A stretch of 64,000 nucleotides of DNA from UBA2336 sp049306095 (GCA_049306095.1 JBAQPU010000052.1:32742-96741), one strand, 5' to 3'; positions 51,669 through 60,918 are shown, counted from the stretch's first letter. The notes: generated by a model from the letters alone, not told the origin. A program made the numbers and translations.

Positions 51669-53192
51669 ATGAACAAGAAAGTGCTGTTAATGATCCTGGA
51701 CGGATGGGGAATAGCCACGAATAAAAATGTGTCGGCTGTTGACAAGGCTCATACACCTTTCATGGACTCACTTTACCCCCAATACCCCAACAGCCGATTG
51801 GAGGCATCGGGGCTTGCGGTTGGTTTGCCCCAGGGCCAAATGGGTAATTCAGAAGTGGGACATATGAATATCGGTGCCGGAAGAATTGTTTACCAGGATT
51901 TAGTTCGGATTAATAAGGCCCTTGAGGAGAAAGAGCTGGATCAAAACCAGGTGTTGCTGGAGGCTTTCGCTTATGCTAAAAAAAATGGAACGAATGTGCA
52001 CCTGATCGGGCTTGTTTCAGATGGAGGTGTTCACTCTCATGTCGATCATCTGAAAGGAATTTGCACCATCGCTCATCACCAGGGAATAAAAAATCTTTAC
52101 GTCCATGCCTTTACGGATGGACGGGATACCGATCCAAAAAGCGGCCTGGGTTTCTTACAGGATCTTCAGTCACATCTTCAGAAAACAACGGGAAGAATAG
52201 CCAGCGTGGTTGGAAGATACTTTGCCATGGATCGCGACAAGCGATGGGAACGGGTGAAGCTTGCGTATGATGTTCTGGTGAAAGGAACGGGGATGGCTAC
52301 TCAAAATATATTAGAGGCTGTACAAAAATCGTACGATGCCAATGTAACCGATGAATTTATTAAACCTATAGTAGTTACTGACTCCGGAAGACCGCTTGCC
52401 CTTATTCAGCCGAAAGATGTTGTACTCTGCTTCAACTTCAGAACCGACCGTGGACGGGAAATAACCATCGCGCTGACACAACAAGATTTTCCGGAACAGG
52501 AAATGAAAGCGCTCGACCTCTACTACATTACACTAACCAATTATGATGATACCTTTAAAAATGTAAAAACCATATTCGATAAAGATAATCTCGAGAACAC
52601 CCTGGGGGAAGTGATCTCCCGTGCGGGTAAAAAACAAATCCGCATTGCGGAAACAGAAAAATATCCGCACGTTACCTTTTTCTTTTCTGGTGGACGCGAA
52701 GACGTGTTTGAAGGTGAGTCCCGGATTTTGTGCCCATCGCCCAAAGTGGCAACCTATGATTTGAAACCCGAGATGAGCGCCAACGACATTCAAAACAAAA
52801 TTATTCCGGAGCTTAACAAAAGAGAAGCCGATTTCATTTGTTTGAATTTTGCGAACCCCGACATGGTGGGCCACACCGGTGTGTTTGAAGCCGCTGTGAA
52901 AGCCTGTGAAACGGTTGATACGTGCGCAGGCAAAGTGACCGAAGCGGCCCTCCGAAATAATTACGCCACCATCATCATCGCTGATCACGGAAATGCCGAG
53001 TTTATGCTGAATGAAGATGGCACACCCAATACGGCACACACTACCAACCTGGTGCCATGCATCCTGGTTGACCGGAATTACAAAAGCACCTTGAAAGATG
53101 GGAAACTGGGTGATCTCGCCCCTACCATCCTTACCCTGATGGGCCTTGAGGTTCCTTCGCAGATGACCGGAAAAGTTTTGATCACTCAATAA
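51669..53192 (+). CDS. gpmI: 2,3-bisphosphoglycerate-independent phosphoglycerate mutase
   Basis: Interconverts 3- and 2-phosphoglycerate in glycolysis by a metal-dependent phosphatase-fold mechanism. ILDGWG at the N-terminus binds metal, and the catalytic Ser61 is in QMGNSEVGHMNIGAGR. The histidines are in VSDGGVHSH, DHGNAEFM and HTTNLVP. The 507-residue length with start ATG 51669 is normal. A TTG at 51648 would add seven codons and lies inside the -7 element, so it is excluded. It is first in a four-gene series. Confidence 0.97.
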   Translation: MNKKVLLMILDGWGIATNKNVSAVDKAHTPFMDSLYPQYPNSRLEASGLAVGLPQGQMGNSEVGHMNIGAGRIVYQDLVRINKALEEKELDQNQVLLEAFAYAKKNGTNVHLIGLVSDGGVHSHVDHLKGICTIAHHQGIKNLYVHAFTDGRDTDPKSGLGFLQDLQSHLQKTTGRIASVVGRYFAMDRDKRWERVKLAYDVLVKGTGMATQNILEAVQKSYDANVTDEFIKPIVVTDSGRPLALIQPKDVVLCFNFRTDRGREITIALTQQDFPEQEMKALDLYYITLTNYDDTFKNVKTIFDKDNLENTLGEVISRAGKKQIRIAETEKYPHVTFFFSGGREDVFEGESRILCPSPKVATYDLKPEMSANDIQNKIIPELNKREADFICLNFANPDMVGHTGVFEAAVKACETVDTCAGKVTEAALRNNYATIIIADHGNAEFMLNEDGTPNTAHTTNLVPCILVDRNYKSTLKDGKLGDLAPTILTLMGLEVPSQMTGKVLITQ

Positions 53193-53205
53193 ACAACAAT
53201 TTTAA

Positions 53206-53799
53206 ATGATCAGGATAATGAAGATTGCTGGCTCGTTGGGTCTTTTTTTCCTGTTGTTTTCCTGCGAACAAGAAACCAGGCGTCCGCACGCGTATTATCC
53301 GGTTGATAGCCTCATCCATGCTCAGGTAAAGTTGCTGCAAAAGTCGGGGGCGGTGTTAACCAAGAAAGCGGAAATCGATGGCGTGGAAGATGAAACTTCG
53401 TTTACTCCTAAGGATTCAACTGCCTGGGCAAATGAGCTGGATATTTTTTTTGAACTCAGTTTAATCAACAACCCAATTCATGCCGGCAAGTATGTGGTGG
53501 AGAACGGCCTCAACGATCAAAACAGTAACTTGTCGATTCGTTCCTATACAGGAAAGAATGTGCTACCAGTAGTTTACTTAAAACTTTTCTACCTCGATAA
53601 GCCTTCAAATATCAGGCGAATGGAAGCGCTGTACCGCGAAGAAAATGCGCTGCTCAAGGGATCACGATTACTGATTCTTGAATTCCAGGAAATCCGGGAT
53701 CAAACCGTTTTGACTTCCTACTCGATTGAGGGAAGCCAGAAAATGTTTTTAGGCAACCTGGTACAATTCTCCATTAAAGGAACGATCACGCTATTATAA
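53206..53799 (+). CDS. Hypothetical lipoprotein
   Basis: A 197-residue protein with a lipoprotein signal peptide (GSLGLFFLLFSC; the lipobox cysteine is near residue 20). No family is recognised. It carries short motifs ELDIFFELSLINNPIHAG, YTGKNVLPVVYLKLFYL and MFLGNLVQFSIKGTI. The sequence looks like a beta-rich periplasmic lipoprotein. It is set between gpmI (13 nt) and an ABC exporter gene (no gap), so it is part of the same series, possibly an exporter partner. Confidence 0.7.
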   Translation: MIRIMKIAGSLGLFFLLFSCEQETRRPHAYYPVDSLIHAQVKLLQKSGAVLTKKAEIDGVEDETSFTPKDSTAWANELDIFFELSLINNPIHAGKYVVENGLNDQNSNLSIRSYTGKNVLPVVYLKLFYLDKPSNIRRMEALYREENALLKGSRLLILEFQEIRDQTVLTSYSIEGSQKMFLGNLVQFSIKGTITLL

Positions 53800-55596
53800 A
53801 TGGCAAAACGAATAAAGGAGCCACTTCGGGAGGAAGATAAACGGCCGATAAACTTGTCCAGTCTGAAAAGTATTGCCGGCATTTTTCATTTCATCCTGCC
53901 CTATAAATGGTTGTTTATCCTGGGAATTGTTTCACTGTTTTTTTCCAGTTTAACGGTTCTTTCGTTTCCTTATTTCGCGGGGATGTTGCTGGACATCGCT
54001 TCGGGGAAACCGGTTACCTATTTCACCAGCATTAACCAGGTTGCACTTACCCTCATTTCAATTTTGCTGGTTCAAAGTGTGTTCTCCTTTACACGCGTGT
54101 ATGCTTTTGCCATCACCAGCGAACGAACGCTGGCTGATTTACGCCAGGCTGTTTATAAAAAAATGGTATGGTCTCCCCTCACTTTCTTTGATAGCCGCAG
54201 GGTAGGCGAACTGATGAGTCGCATTACTTCCGATGTATCACAATTACAGGATACTTTTACCTCCACCTTAGCCGAATTGCTCCGGCAGCTTTCCATTCTT
54301 GTAATCGGCACGGGCATTATTCTGTACCTGGCTCCTGAGCTCACCCTGTTCATGCTGCTCACGTTTCCGGTGCTGGTTATTCTGGCCCTCATTTTTGGAA
54401 AATACATTCGCAAACTTTCACGCAAAACACAGGATAAATTAGCCGAAGCAAATGTAATCGTGGAAGAATCACTCCAATCAATTGCGGTAGTAAAAGCATT
54501 CACCAACGAAGTTTTTGAGATTTTTCGATATAAAAAATCATTAAACGAAGTGGTGAACGTGGCCTTGCGTACGGCACGTTACCGCGGTTTGTTTATTTCT
54601 TTTGTGATTGTGGCCTTGTTCGGTGGTATTGTTGCCATCGGATGGAAGGGCGCTTTGCTGGTTCAGGACGGAACCCTTACTGCAGGAAAATTATTTTCGT
54701 TTGTGTTTTATACAGGATTCATCGGGGCATCTATTGCAGGGTTGGGCGACATCTATGCGCAACTTCAGCGAGCCATCGGTTCTTCTGAACGATTATTGGA
54801 GATGCTTCAACAACCGGATGAGTCTGCGTTGCTTCCCGAAAAGCCAAAAAAATTCAACGGAGAAATTGAATTCAAACAGGTTTCATTCTCTTATCCAAGC
54901 CGTGCAGATTTTCAGGTACTGAACGATTTATCCTTTACGATTTCATCCGGTGAAAAAATTGCGCTGATCGGACAAAGTGGTTCCGGAAAGTCGACCATCA
55001 TCAGTTTGTTGATGCGGTTTTATCCGATTCATCAGGGAACGATTAGCGTGGACGGAAACCCCATCGAAACGTACAATCTTTCGGAATACCGCCACAACAT
55101 CGGCATTGTTCCGCAGGAAGTAATTCTGTTTGGCGGCACCATTCAGGAAAACATTGCGTACGGTAAACCGAATGCTACTTTGGAAGAAATTAAAGCGGCC
55201 GCACAGCAAGCAAATGCCCTGGAGTTTATCGAAAGTTTTCCGGAAGGGTTTCAAACGGTGGTAGGTGAGCGGGGCGTTAAACTTTCCGGTGGTCAGCGGC
55301 AACGCGTAGCCATTGCCCGGGCTATTTTAAAAGATCCGGCCATTCTCATCCTTGACGAAGCCACCAGTTCACTGGATGTTAAATCGGAAAGACTTGTGCA
55401 GGAGGCGTTGGAAAAATTAATGGAAGGAAGAACCTCGATCGTTATTGCGCACCGACTGAGTACCATCAAGAAGGCAGATCGCATTTTTGTGATCAACGAA
55501 GGCCGGCTCGCGGAAATGGGTTCGCATGCCCAGCTAACCGGGCTACAGAATGGTATTTATAGTACCTTGCTCAAACTTCAGGTGCACGAATCATGA
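53800..55596 (+). CDS. ABC exporter, fused permease and ATPase (MsbA-like)
   Basis: A 598-residue half-transporter. Six membrane helices (about 35-320) form the ABCB-type exporter domain. The nucleotide-binding domain (about 350-590) has Walker A GQSGSGKST (Lys397), Q-loop VPQEVILFGG, signature LSGGQRQRVAIARAI, Walker B ILILDEATSSLD and His-loop IAHRLSTI. The substrate may be lipid or drug, and homology alone does not decide. The 3' end overlaps a Fur-family gene by 4 nt, which suggests regulation by the partner. Confidence 0.94.
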   Translation: MAKRIKEPLREEDKRPINLSSLKSIAGIFHFILPYKWLFILGIVSLFFSSLTVLSFPYFAGMLLDIASGKPVTYFTSINQVALTLISILLVQSVFSFTRVYAFAITSERTLADLRQAVYKKMVWSPLTFFDSRRVGELMSRITSDVSQLQDTFTSTLAELLRQLSILVIGTGIILYLAPELTLFMLLTFPVLVILALIFGKYIRKLSRKTQDKLAEANVIVEESLQSIAVVKAFTNEVFEIFRYKKSLNEVVNVALRTARYRGLFISFVIVALFGGIVAIGWKGALLVQDGTLTAGKLFSFVFYTGFIGASIAGLGDIYAQLQRAIGSSERLLEMLQQPDESALLPEKPKKFNGEIEFKQVSFSYPSRADFQVLNDLSFTISSGEKIALIGQSGSGKSTIISLLMRFYPIHQGTISVDGNPIETYNLSEYRHNIGIVPQEVILFGGTIQENIAYGKPNATLEEIKAAAQQANALEFIESFPEGFQTVVGERGVKLSGGQRQRVAIARAILKDPAILILDEATSSLDVKSERLVQEALEKLMEGRTSIVIAHRLSTIKKADRIFVINEGRLAEMGSHAQLTGLQNGIYSTLLKLQVHES

Positions 55597-56006
55597 ATGC
55601 CTCTTATAAAATTCTAAAGAATTTTAAGTTGCGATCGACCCCCAGTCGCGAAGCAATTTTACTGGCTTTCCTCCAAAAAGATTTTGCGCTTTCGCATGGC
55701 GATGTTGAACGCGTAGTTCCTGAATCGTGTGACCGTGTTACGGTGTATCGCACCCTCAAAACATTTCTGGAAAGAGGCCTTATTCACAAGGTGCTGGATG
55801 ATGAGGGAAGCCTGAAGTATGCTTTGTGCAATGAGGCCTGCACAACCGCTCACCACCACCATGATCACGTACATTTTAAATGTATGAAATGTGGTCAGAC
55901 GAATTGCCTTCAGGTGGAGGTGCCCATGGTAAAGCTACCCAAAGGCTACAGGATGAAAGAAGTAAATTTGCTCATCCAGGGGGTATGCGAGCAATGTGGA
56001 AAATAA
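55593..56006 (+). CDS. Fur-family transcriptional regulator
   Basis: A 137-residue metal-dependent repressor. The winged-helix DNA-binding part (about 8-80) has LRSTPSREAILLAFLQ and CDRVTVYRTLKTFLERGLIHKVLDDEG. The metal-binding part has HHHHDHVHFKCMKCGQTNCLQ and a second CxxC, CEQCGK, for structural zinc. Whether it senses Fe, Zn or Mn cannot be told. The start overlaps the exporter stop (ATGA), so the two are translationally coupled. Confidence 0.92.
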   Translation: MNASYKILKNFKLRSTPSREAILLAFLQKDFALSHGDVERVVPESCDRVTVYRTLKTFLERGLIHKVLDDEGSLKYALCNEACTTAHHHHDHVHFKCMKCGQTNCLQVEVPMVKLPKGYRMKEVNLLIQGVCEQCGK

Positions 56007-56076
56007 TGCCTTTGTACGGGGTTCCCTTTACCGCCTATCCTCCATAAATCGGCCATGTAAGTTTTCGTGTTTAGTT

Positions 56077-56084
56077 TATATTTG
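56077..56084 (+). promoter_or_regulatory. Possible -7 element for terC
   Basis: TATATTTG is an exact match to TAnnTTTG, about 84 nt before the terC TTG start. This leaves a longer leader than at the other genes in the window. I could not fold it into a yybP-ykoY manganese riboswitch by eye. Confidence 0.4.
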
Positions 56085-56167
56085 TATTTTTGAAAGCTAC
56101 GGGTAGTCTAATTTGGCGGGTAACGCCTACTTTTGGCTAGTCCTGACTTGTTGTAATTAAGACCCTT

Positions 56168-57154
56168 TTGCAGAACACATTTAACATACTTCTGTTTTCC
56201 CTTTTCAAAGAGAGCGAAAGAGAGACCCTGCTCTTTGGTCTTTTTGCGGCAGTTATTATCATCTTCCTTGCGCTAGACCTGGGCCTGTTTCACAAGACAG
56301 CCCATAAAATTACAACCAAATCAGCCCTGTACCAGTCCATCTTCTGGGTGTTGATCTCAACCCTTTTTGGGGTGTTTATTTATGTCTATGACGAAAGCGG
56401 TGCCCAGGGTGCTGTAGAATATTTCTCAGCATACTTAACCGAGTATGCGCTTTCTGTTGATAACATCTTCGTTATCCTGCTTATTCTCAAATACTTTAAA
56501 GTTGACGAAACGTATTACCATAAAGTACTCTTCTGGGGAATTTTGGGAGCTATTGTTTTCAGGGCCATCTTCATTTTTGTTGGCGCATACTTTATCCACA
56601 GGTTCCATTGGATTTTGTACATCTTCGGAGTGTTTCTTATCTACTCGGGAATCCGAATCTATTTTGAAGATGGCGATGAGAAAATTGAACCGGATAAAAA
56701 CCCAATTCTCAGGCTTTGTAAAAAATATCTTCCTATGTCCATCGAGGGCAGGGATGGCAGCTTCTTTTTCAGAGAAAACGGAAAGTTATTCTTTACTCCG
56801 CTGTTCCTGGTCATTGTGCTGATCGAAACCACAGACTTGATTTTTGCGGTTGACTCTATCCCTGCTGCGTTTGCCATTACACAAAATGAATTTTTGATTT
56901 ACACCTCTAATATTTTTGCAGTGATGGGGCTTCGCGCCATGTTCTTTTTATTAGCTGGCATTATTGATAAGTTTTACCTGCTGCAAAAAGGATTGTCCAT
57001 TATCCTTTTCTTTATTGGGGCAAAAATGTTGTTGGAGATCTTCGATGTCCACATTAATGTCTACCTCTCTTTCACTGTGATCATCGCCACGCTCACGCTC
57101 TCCATCGTATTCTCTGTTCTGATCCCGAGAAGAGCTAAATCCGGTTTGGATTAA
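56168..57154 (+). CDS. TerC-family membrane protein
   Basis: A 328-residue polytopic protein with nine or so membrane helices, of the TerC/Alx group (tellurite resistance and metal export). Marks: FLALDLGLFHKTAHKITTK, AVEYFSAYLTEYALSVDNIFVILLIL, GILGAIVFRAIFIFVGAYFI, and LIETTDLIFAVDSIPAAFAIT with the paired acidic residues. The start is TTG. It lies 160 nt after the Fur gene, with its own -7-like element. It converges on a TerB/LETM1-like gene 2 nt away. Confidence 0.92.
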   Translation: MQNTFNILLFSLFKESERETLLFGLFAAVIIIFLALDLGLFHKTAHKITTKSALYQSIFWVLISTLFGVFIYVYDESGAQGAVEYFSAYLTEYALSVDNIFVILLILKYFKVDETYYHKVLFWGILGAIVFRAIFIFVGAYFIHRFHWILYIFGVFLIYSGIRIYFEDGDEKIEPDKNPILRLCKKYLPMSIEGRDGSFFFRENGKLFFTPLFLVIVLIETTDLIFAVDSIPAAFAITQNEFLIYTSNIFAVMGLRAMFFLLAGIIDKFYLLQKGLSIILFFIGAKMLLEIFDVHINVYLSFTVIIATLTLSIVFSVLIPRRAKSGLD

Positions 57155-57156
57155 GC

Positions 57157-58422
57157 TTAGTTTTTTACGCCATCACTGAATAAATTTTTCGGCAAAATTT
57201 GCATCAAAATTGGCAGCGTTAAAAACCGTTGTGGCAACGATATGATGACGAAGGTCGGAACGGTTTTCAAAATAACAATTAACTCTTGCCTGATCTGTTC
57301 GCTTTCTTCCGGTGTTAACTCTTCGGTGCGCGCTTTTTTCAAAAGCCTGAGTACATCTTCGCTATCTTGAATTTCTTTTAGCAACCGGCTCCTGTTTCGT
57401 TCGGCAATTTTTGATACGCGGCTGATGAAATGCTCGCTTACCCGGTTGTAATCCTGCTTGTCTTGAAGGTATTCCAGTTGCTCCCAATGTTCCAGCACAA
57501 AACCTTCAATAGCAATCAGACTGTTGTCGAGATCTTCATCCGTAAAGCCCAGGTATTGGCAAAATTGTTTCAAAAATTCCTGTTCCGCCTGTTCAACCTT
57601 CTTATCGGCCCACATGGTAAGGATGGCTATCTCCAGGAAAAACTTTTTCAAAATCCAGGAGTTCTCCGAAGGAAGGTTGATGGAGTCAATATCAACACCT
57701 CGTTCGAAAATCTGAATTGATTCTTTCTTCTTATCTGCCGGCAGATCTGTTCCCTGAACAAAAAATTCAAATAGTTTTCGTTCTTCCGGATCCAGCATTT
57801 TATCGGAATGGGCAGCAGCGGCAATTACTTTCACAATCGAGAAGCGAAGTTCTTCCCGTTCATACCGGAAAAAATCGGCAACAATGCGGTCGGCATTCGT
57901 GTGGATCCATTGACCGAAAATAAAGACATCGAGAAACAACAGACTGTTATGAAAAAAATAGATCCAAAAGTTTCCTTTATAATCTGTCGTGCGGTCAATC
58001 CGTTTTTCCAAAATTTTCTCGGCCAGTTCCAGGGGCGATCTCTTTTTCCCAAAAAGTGTTTTGCTGGGTGTTGCCAGTTCCGGAAAAATGTTGTTATAAA
58101 AATTAGCAATGTTCTCAACCGTTTTGAAAAAAACCTGCGAAAGTTCTTCCGGAGTATTCACAGGCTTTTCGTGAAACAACAACGAACTGCTGACCAGGCT
58201 TTCGGCCAGCAAAATTTTCATTTTATCTTTTTCACTCCACGATTGCGCTGCTGGATGGTTAATGTGTCCTACGGTTTGCCCGTACATCAAGCCGGTAGGT
58301 TGAATAATGCTGTACAACGAATGCTCGGGATGCGATCCTCTTTTTCGCTGGCTAAAATCTTTCAATAGATCTTTCCTGAATTCAAGGTATTCCTTTAACC
58401 AACCTTTCTCCTGGGGTTTCAT
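57157..58422 (-). CDS. TerB/LETM1-like protein
   Basis: A 421-residue protein. Residues about 190-300 look like a TerB (tellurite-resistance) helical domain: VIAAAAHSDKMLDPEERKLFEFFV, AILTMWADKKVEQAEQEFLKQFCQYLGF. The last 40 residues (ELIVILKTVPTFVIISLPQRFLTLPILMQILPKNLF) resemble the LETM1 region that inserts in membranes. The N-terminal 150 residues are unfamiliar, with no signal peptide. It is sometimes annotated LETM1-related biofilm protein in this phylum. It is convergent with terC. Confidence 0.68.
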   Translation of the reverse strand: MKPQEKGWLKEYLEFRKDLLKDFSQRKRGSHPEHSLYSIIQPTGLMYGQTVGHINHPAAQSWSEKDKMKILLAESLVSSSLLFHEKPVNTPEELSQVFFKTVENIANFYNNIFPELATPSKTLFGKKRSPLELAEKILEKRIDRTTDYKGNFWIYFFHNSLLFLDVFIFGQWIHTNADRIVADFFRYEREELRFSIVKVIAAAAHSDKMLDPEERKLFEFFVQGTDLPADKKKESIQIFERGVDIDSINLPSENSWILKKFFLEIAILTMWADKKVEQAEQEFLKQFCQYLGFTDEDLDNSLIAIEGFVLEHWEQLEYLQDKQDYNRVSEHFISRVSKIAERNRSRLLKEIQDSEDVLRLLKKARTEELTPEESEQIRQELIVILKTVPTFVIISLPQRFLTLPILMQILPKNLFSDGVKN

Positions 58423-58467
58423 GTGTCAATAATTAATTCTTTAATGGCACATCGAAAGGCATCTGTC

Positions 58468-58492
58468 GGAAGGGTTGGGAGGGAACCCTTCC
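58468..58492. repeat. Inverted repeat between purE and the TerB/LETM1 gene
   Basis: GGAAGGGTT and AACCCTTCC are perfect 9-bp arms around a GGGAGGG loop. It lies downstream of purE, upstream of the next minus-strand gene. No T-tract follows on the minus strand, so it is not a classical terminator, though it may stabilise the purK-purE mRNA end. Confidence 0.5.
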
Positions 58493-58552
58493 AGCCATTT
58501 CATGTGGGGTTGAACGCATTGAAATTACAGATTTTTAACCAAATAGTGAAGA

Positions 58553-59074
58553 TCACTTATCCGTGAGCGACTTTCTCCATCCTTTGGTTTCGATCGACTT
58601 GGCGGAGCTTTCAACTTTTGTTTTGAGAGAGGCTTTGAATTTGTCGAGGCGTTTAGCCGCTGCCTTGTCGTGCGACCCAATAATTTGCGCGGCAAGAATG
58701 CCGGCATTGCGGGCGCCATCAAGCGCTACGGTAGCCACGGGTACTCCGGAAGGCATTTGCAAAATGGACAGCACTGAATCCCAACCATCAATGGAGTTGG
58801 AAGATTTGATGGGCACACCAATCACCGGCAACGATGTGATAGAAGCAACCATGCCGGGTAAATGTGCTGCTCCGCCCGCCCCAGCCACAATAACTTTTAT
58901 TCCTTTTGCGCGTGCCTGCGATGCGTATTCCACCATGCGCAGCGGGGTACGATGTGCTGATACAACAGTAAGCTCAAAGGGTATGGATAATTCCTCCAGC
59001 GCTTCAGCAGCCTCTTTCATAATCCTGAGGTCAGACTGGCTGCCCATGATGATTCCTACAACGGGTTTTGTCAT
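58553..59074 (-). CDS. purE: N5-carboxyaminoimidazole ribonucleotide mutase
   Basis: Rearranges N5-CAIR to CAIR in purine synthesis. The 173-residue sequence has MGSQSDLRIMKEAAEALEELSI, SAHRTPLRM and AGAGGAAHLPGMVAS with PVIGVPI, the class I PurE pattern. The C-terminal tail (about 150-173, KAKLKTKVESSAKSIETKGWRKS-like) is longer than in most relatives. The start overlaps the purK stop by 4 nt. It acts directly after PurK. Confidence 0.96.
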   Translation of the reverse strand: MTKPVVGIIMGSQSDLRIMKEAAEALEELSIPFELTVVSAHRTPLRMVEYASQARAKGIKVIVAGAGGAAHLPGMVASITSLPVIGVPIKSSNSIDGWDSVLSILQMPSGVPVATVALDGARNAGILAAQIIGSHDKAAAKRLDKFKASLKTKVESSAKSIETKGWRKSLTDK

Positions 59075-60207
59075 GCGATAACTTTGAGTGTTTGTTTTAC
59101 AAAGTTGGCTTTCTGTTTTAAACTATCAACGTTCTGATCAATTATTGTTACATGACCCATTTTACGGAACGGCTTGGTAAGTTTTTTTCCATACAAATGA
59201 ACATGAACACCCGGCACCTTCATCACCTCTTCAAAACCCTGGTACTGTGCTGTCCCTGAATGGTCGGGCTCGCCCAGCAAATTCACCATTGCACTGGGGA
59301 TAAGCATACTGGTGTCGCCTAACGGCAACCCGATGATCGCCCGCAAGTGTTGTTCGTATTGTGATGTGGTATTCGCCTCAATGGTTTGGTGACCGCTGTT
59401 ATGCGGGCGCGGAGCAACTTCGTTCACCAACACTTCTCCTTCTTTCGTCACAAACATTTCAACGGCCAGCAAGCCAACCATTCCTAACTGTTTGATTACT
59501 TTTCGCGCCACCTCATCGGCTTGTTGCAGTTGATGACCCGGTAACTGTGCGGGTGCAAAAAGATACTCGACCAGGTTATGCTCGGGATGAAATACCATTT
59601 CAACAGCCGGGTAGCTGACTACCTCACCCTTTTCATTACGCGCCACAATAATCGATATTTCCTTTTCATAATCGACCAGCTTTTCAAGTAAGCCGGGCGC
59701 ATCAAATGCTTTTGCAAGATCGCCTTTTGTTCGGATCATTTGAACACCTCGACCATCATAGCCTTCTTTTCCTAATTTATTTACGGCCGGTAAAAAGTTT
59801 TCTAATGCAACTACATCTTGCTTGTTTTCAGTCAGGTGAAACGGTGAGGTGGGTATCCGTGAGTTTTTATAAAAAGTCTTTTGCGTGCGCTTGTCTTGTA
59901 TCAATTCAATAATCTCGGGCTGAGGAAAAACTTTCTTGCCTCTTTTAACCAGTTCTTTTAGGGCGGCTGTATTGACATGTTCAATTTCAATCGTAATGAT
60001 GTCGCACAGCTCTCCAAATGTTAATACGGTTTCAAAATCAGTGAGTTTGCCGACATGAAAATCGGCCAACCCGCTACACGGTGCGTGTTCATCCGGATCG
60101 AGTACCGAAAACGAAAGATTAAAATCAATACCCGACTGAATGAGCATGCGCCCAAGCTGGCCTCCGCCTAAAATACCGATGGTGAAATTTTGATGGAACG
60201 ACTTCAA
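59071..60207 (-). CDS. purK: 5-(carboxyamino)imidazole ribonucleotide synthase
   Basis: Makes N5-CAIR from AIR, bicarbonate and ATP. It has the ATP-grasp fold, 378 residues: GILGGGQLGRMLIQSGIDF at the N-terminus, KLGKEGYDGRGVQMIRTKGD in the ATP site, LVDYEKEISIIVARN, and VNEVAPRPHNSGHQTIEA. It is first in a two-gene purK-purE operon and divergent from the HTH gene across 120 nt. Confidence 0.96.
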   Translation of the reverse strand: MKSFHQNFTIGILGGGQLGRMLIQSGIDFNLSFSVLDPDEHAPCSGLADFHVGKLTDFETVLTFGELCDIITIEIEHVNTAALKELVKRGKKVFPQPEIIELIQDKRTQKTFYKNSRIPTSPFHLTENKQDVVALENFLPAVNKLGKEGYDGRGVQMIRTKGDLAKAFDAPGLLEKLVDYEKEISIIVARNEKGEVVSYPAVEMVFHPEHNLVEYLFAPAQLPGHQLQQADEVARKVIKQLGMVGLLAVEMFVTKEGEVLVNEVAPRPHNSGHQTIEANTTSQYEQHLRAIIGLPLGDTSMLIPSAMVNLLGEPDHSGTAQYQGFEEVMKVPGVHVHLYGKKLTKPFRKMGHVTIIDQNVDSLKQKANFVKQTLKVIA

Positions 60208-60327
60208 AACGAAAGTTATTTAGGGGCAAGTTAAGGGTTTAGGGTTAAACTTGTGTCAGATTGAAAAACCCTCATCCACAGTCACCAAATTATTTTAACC
60301 TTTTTATTATACTTTCGTCATTGAAGC

Positions 60328-60918
60328 ATGATGTCAGGTTCTTACGTAGCAACTCTCCGGAAAAACAAGGGCTTGTCACAAGAGGCATTGGCCGAGGCTT
60401 GTGGATTGTCGTTACGCGCTGTTCAACGGATAGAAGCAGGCGAAACATCCCCCCGGCCTCACACCATCAACGTACTGGCAAAGGCACTTGATGTGCCGGT
60501 GGAAGCGTTAGCAGAAAAATTTAATACACCATCGACCAACGCTGTACTGGATAGCAGTATACTTCCTGCCCTCCGCGTTATCAATTTCTCCACCATGCTA
60601 GGGCTCATTATCCCTTTCGCGAATGTGTTTGTCCCCATGTTTCTTGTCAGGCGAAATGAAAATTTAAAAAAGAACATGGCATACAAAAAGATCATAAGCT
60701 TTCAGGCAATTTGGCTGCTGGTCACGCTGCTTGCCGTTGTGTTTACACCCGTGATAATTAAGTTGTTCACACAAACTGTCGCTTTTGGGAAGTTGCCCCC
60801 TCCAATTTTGCTGACCTACGGAGCAATGGTCTTGTTAAATGTTTTCTTTACAATACGATCAGCTATTCAACTCCGCTTGGGTACCGCCATCTACGGCTGG
60901 GTGCCTTTAATCTTTTAA
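60328..60918 (+). CDS. XRE-family HTH protein with membrane domain
   Basis: A 196-residue protein. An N-terminal Cro/CI-type helix-turn-helix (about 1-60; LSQEALAEACGLSLRAVQRIEAGETSPRP) is followed by three hydrophobic segments (about 85-105, 125-150 and 165-185) that fit a small DUF4870-like membrane domain. This makes it a membrane-tethered regulator, a form seen in this phylum. It lies 90 nt before an esterase gene on the same strand. The start is ATG 60328. Confidence 0.78.
   Translation: MMSGSYVATLRKNKGLSQEALAEACGLSLRAVQRIEAGETSPRPHTINVLAKALDVPVEALAEKFNTPSTNAVLDSSILPALRVINFSTMLGLIIPFANVFVPMFLVRRNENLKKNMAYKKIISFQAIWLLVTLLAVVFTPVIIKLFTQTVAFGKLPPPILLTYGAMVLLNVFFTIRSAIQLRLGTAIYGWVPLIF

Noticed and set aside
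52533..53189. A 218-codon open frame on the minus strand inside gpmI
   Set aside because: It lies wholly inside gpmI, whose sense-strand protein is complete and well conserved. The composition of the antisense frame has no family features.
56006..56168. Manganese (yybP-ykoY) riboswitch upstream of terC
   Set aside because: TerC genes are known to use this riboswitch, but I could not find its conserved core or a terminator hairpin in the 160-nt leader.
57730..57755. A GATCTGCCGGCAGAT palindrome
   Set aside because: It lies inside coding sequence for LPAD in the TerB/LETM1-like protein, has no related copy in the window that I could find, and is short enough to occur by chance.
57808..58368. 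A 186-codon open frame on the plus strand inside the TerB/LETM1 gene
   Set aside because: It is antisense to a long coherent gene with recognisable helical domains, and its own sequence is Phe/Arg-rich without motifs.
60229..60250. Telomere-like TTAGGG-type repeats near purK
   Set aside because: Only two imperfect units and no further repeats. There is no reason to see a chromosome end in this setting.
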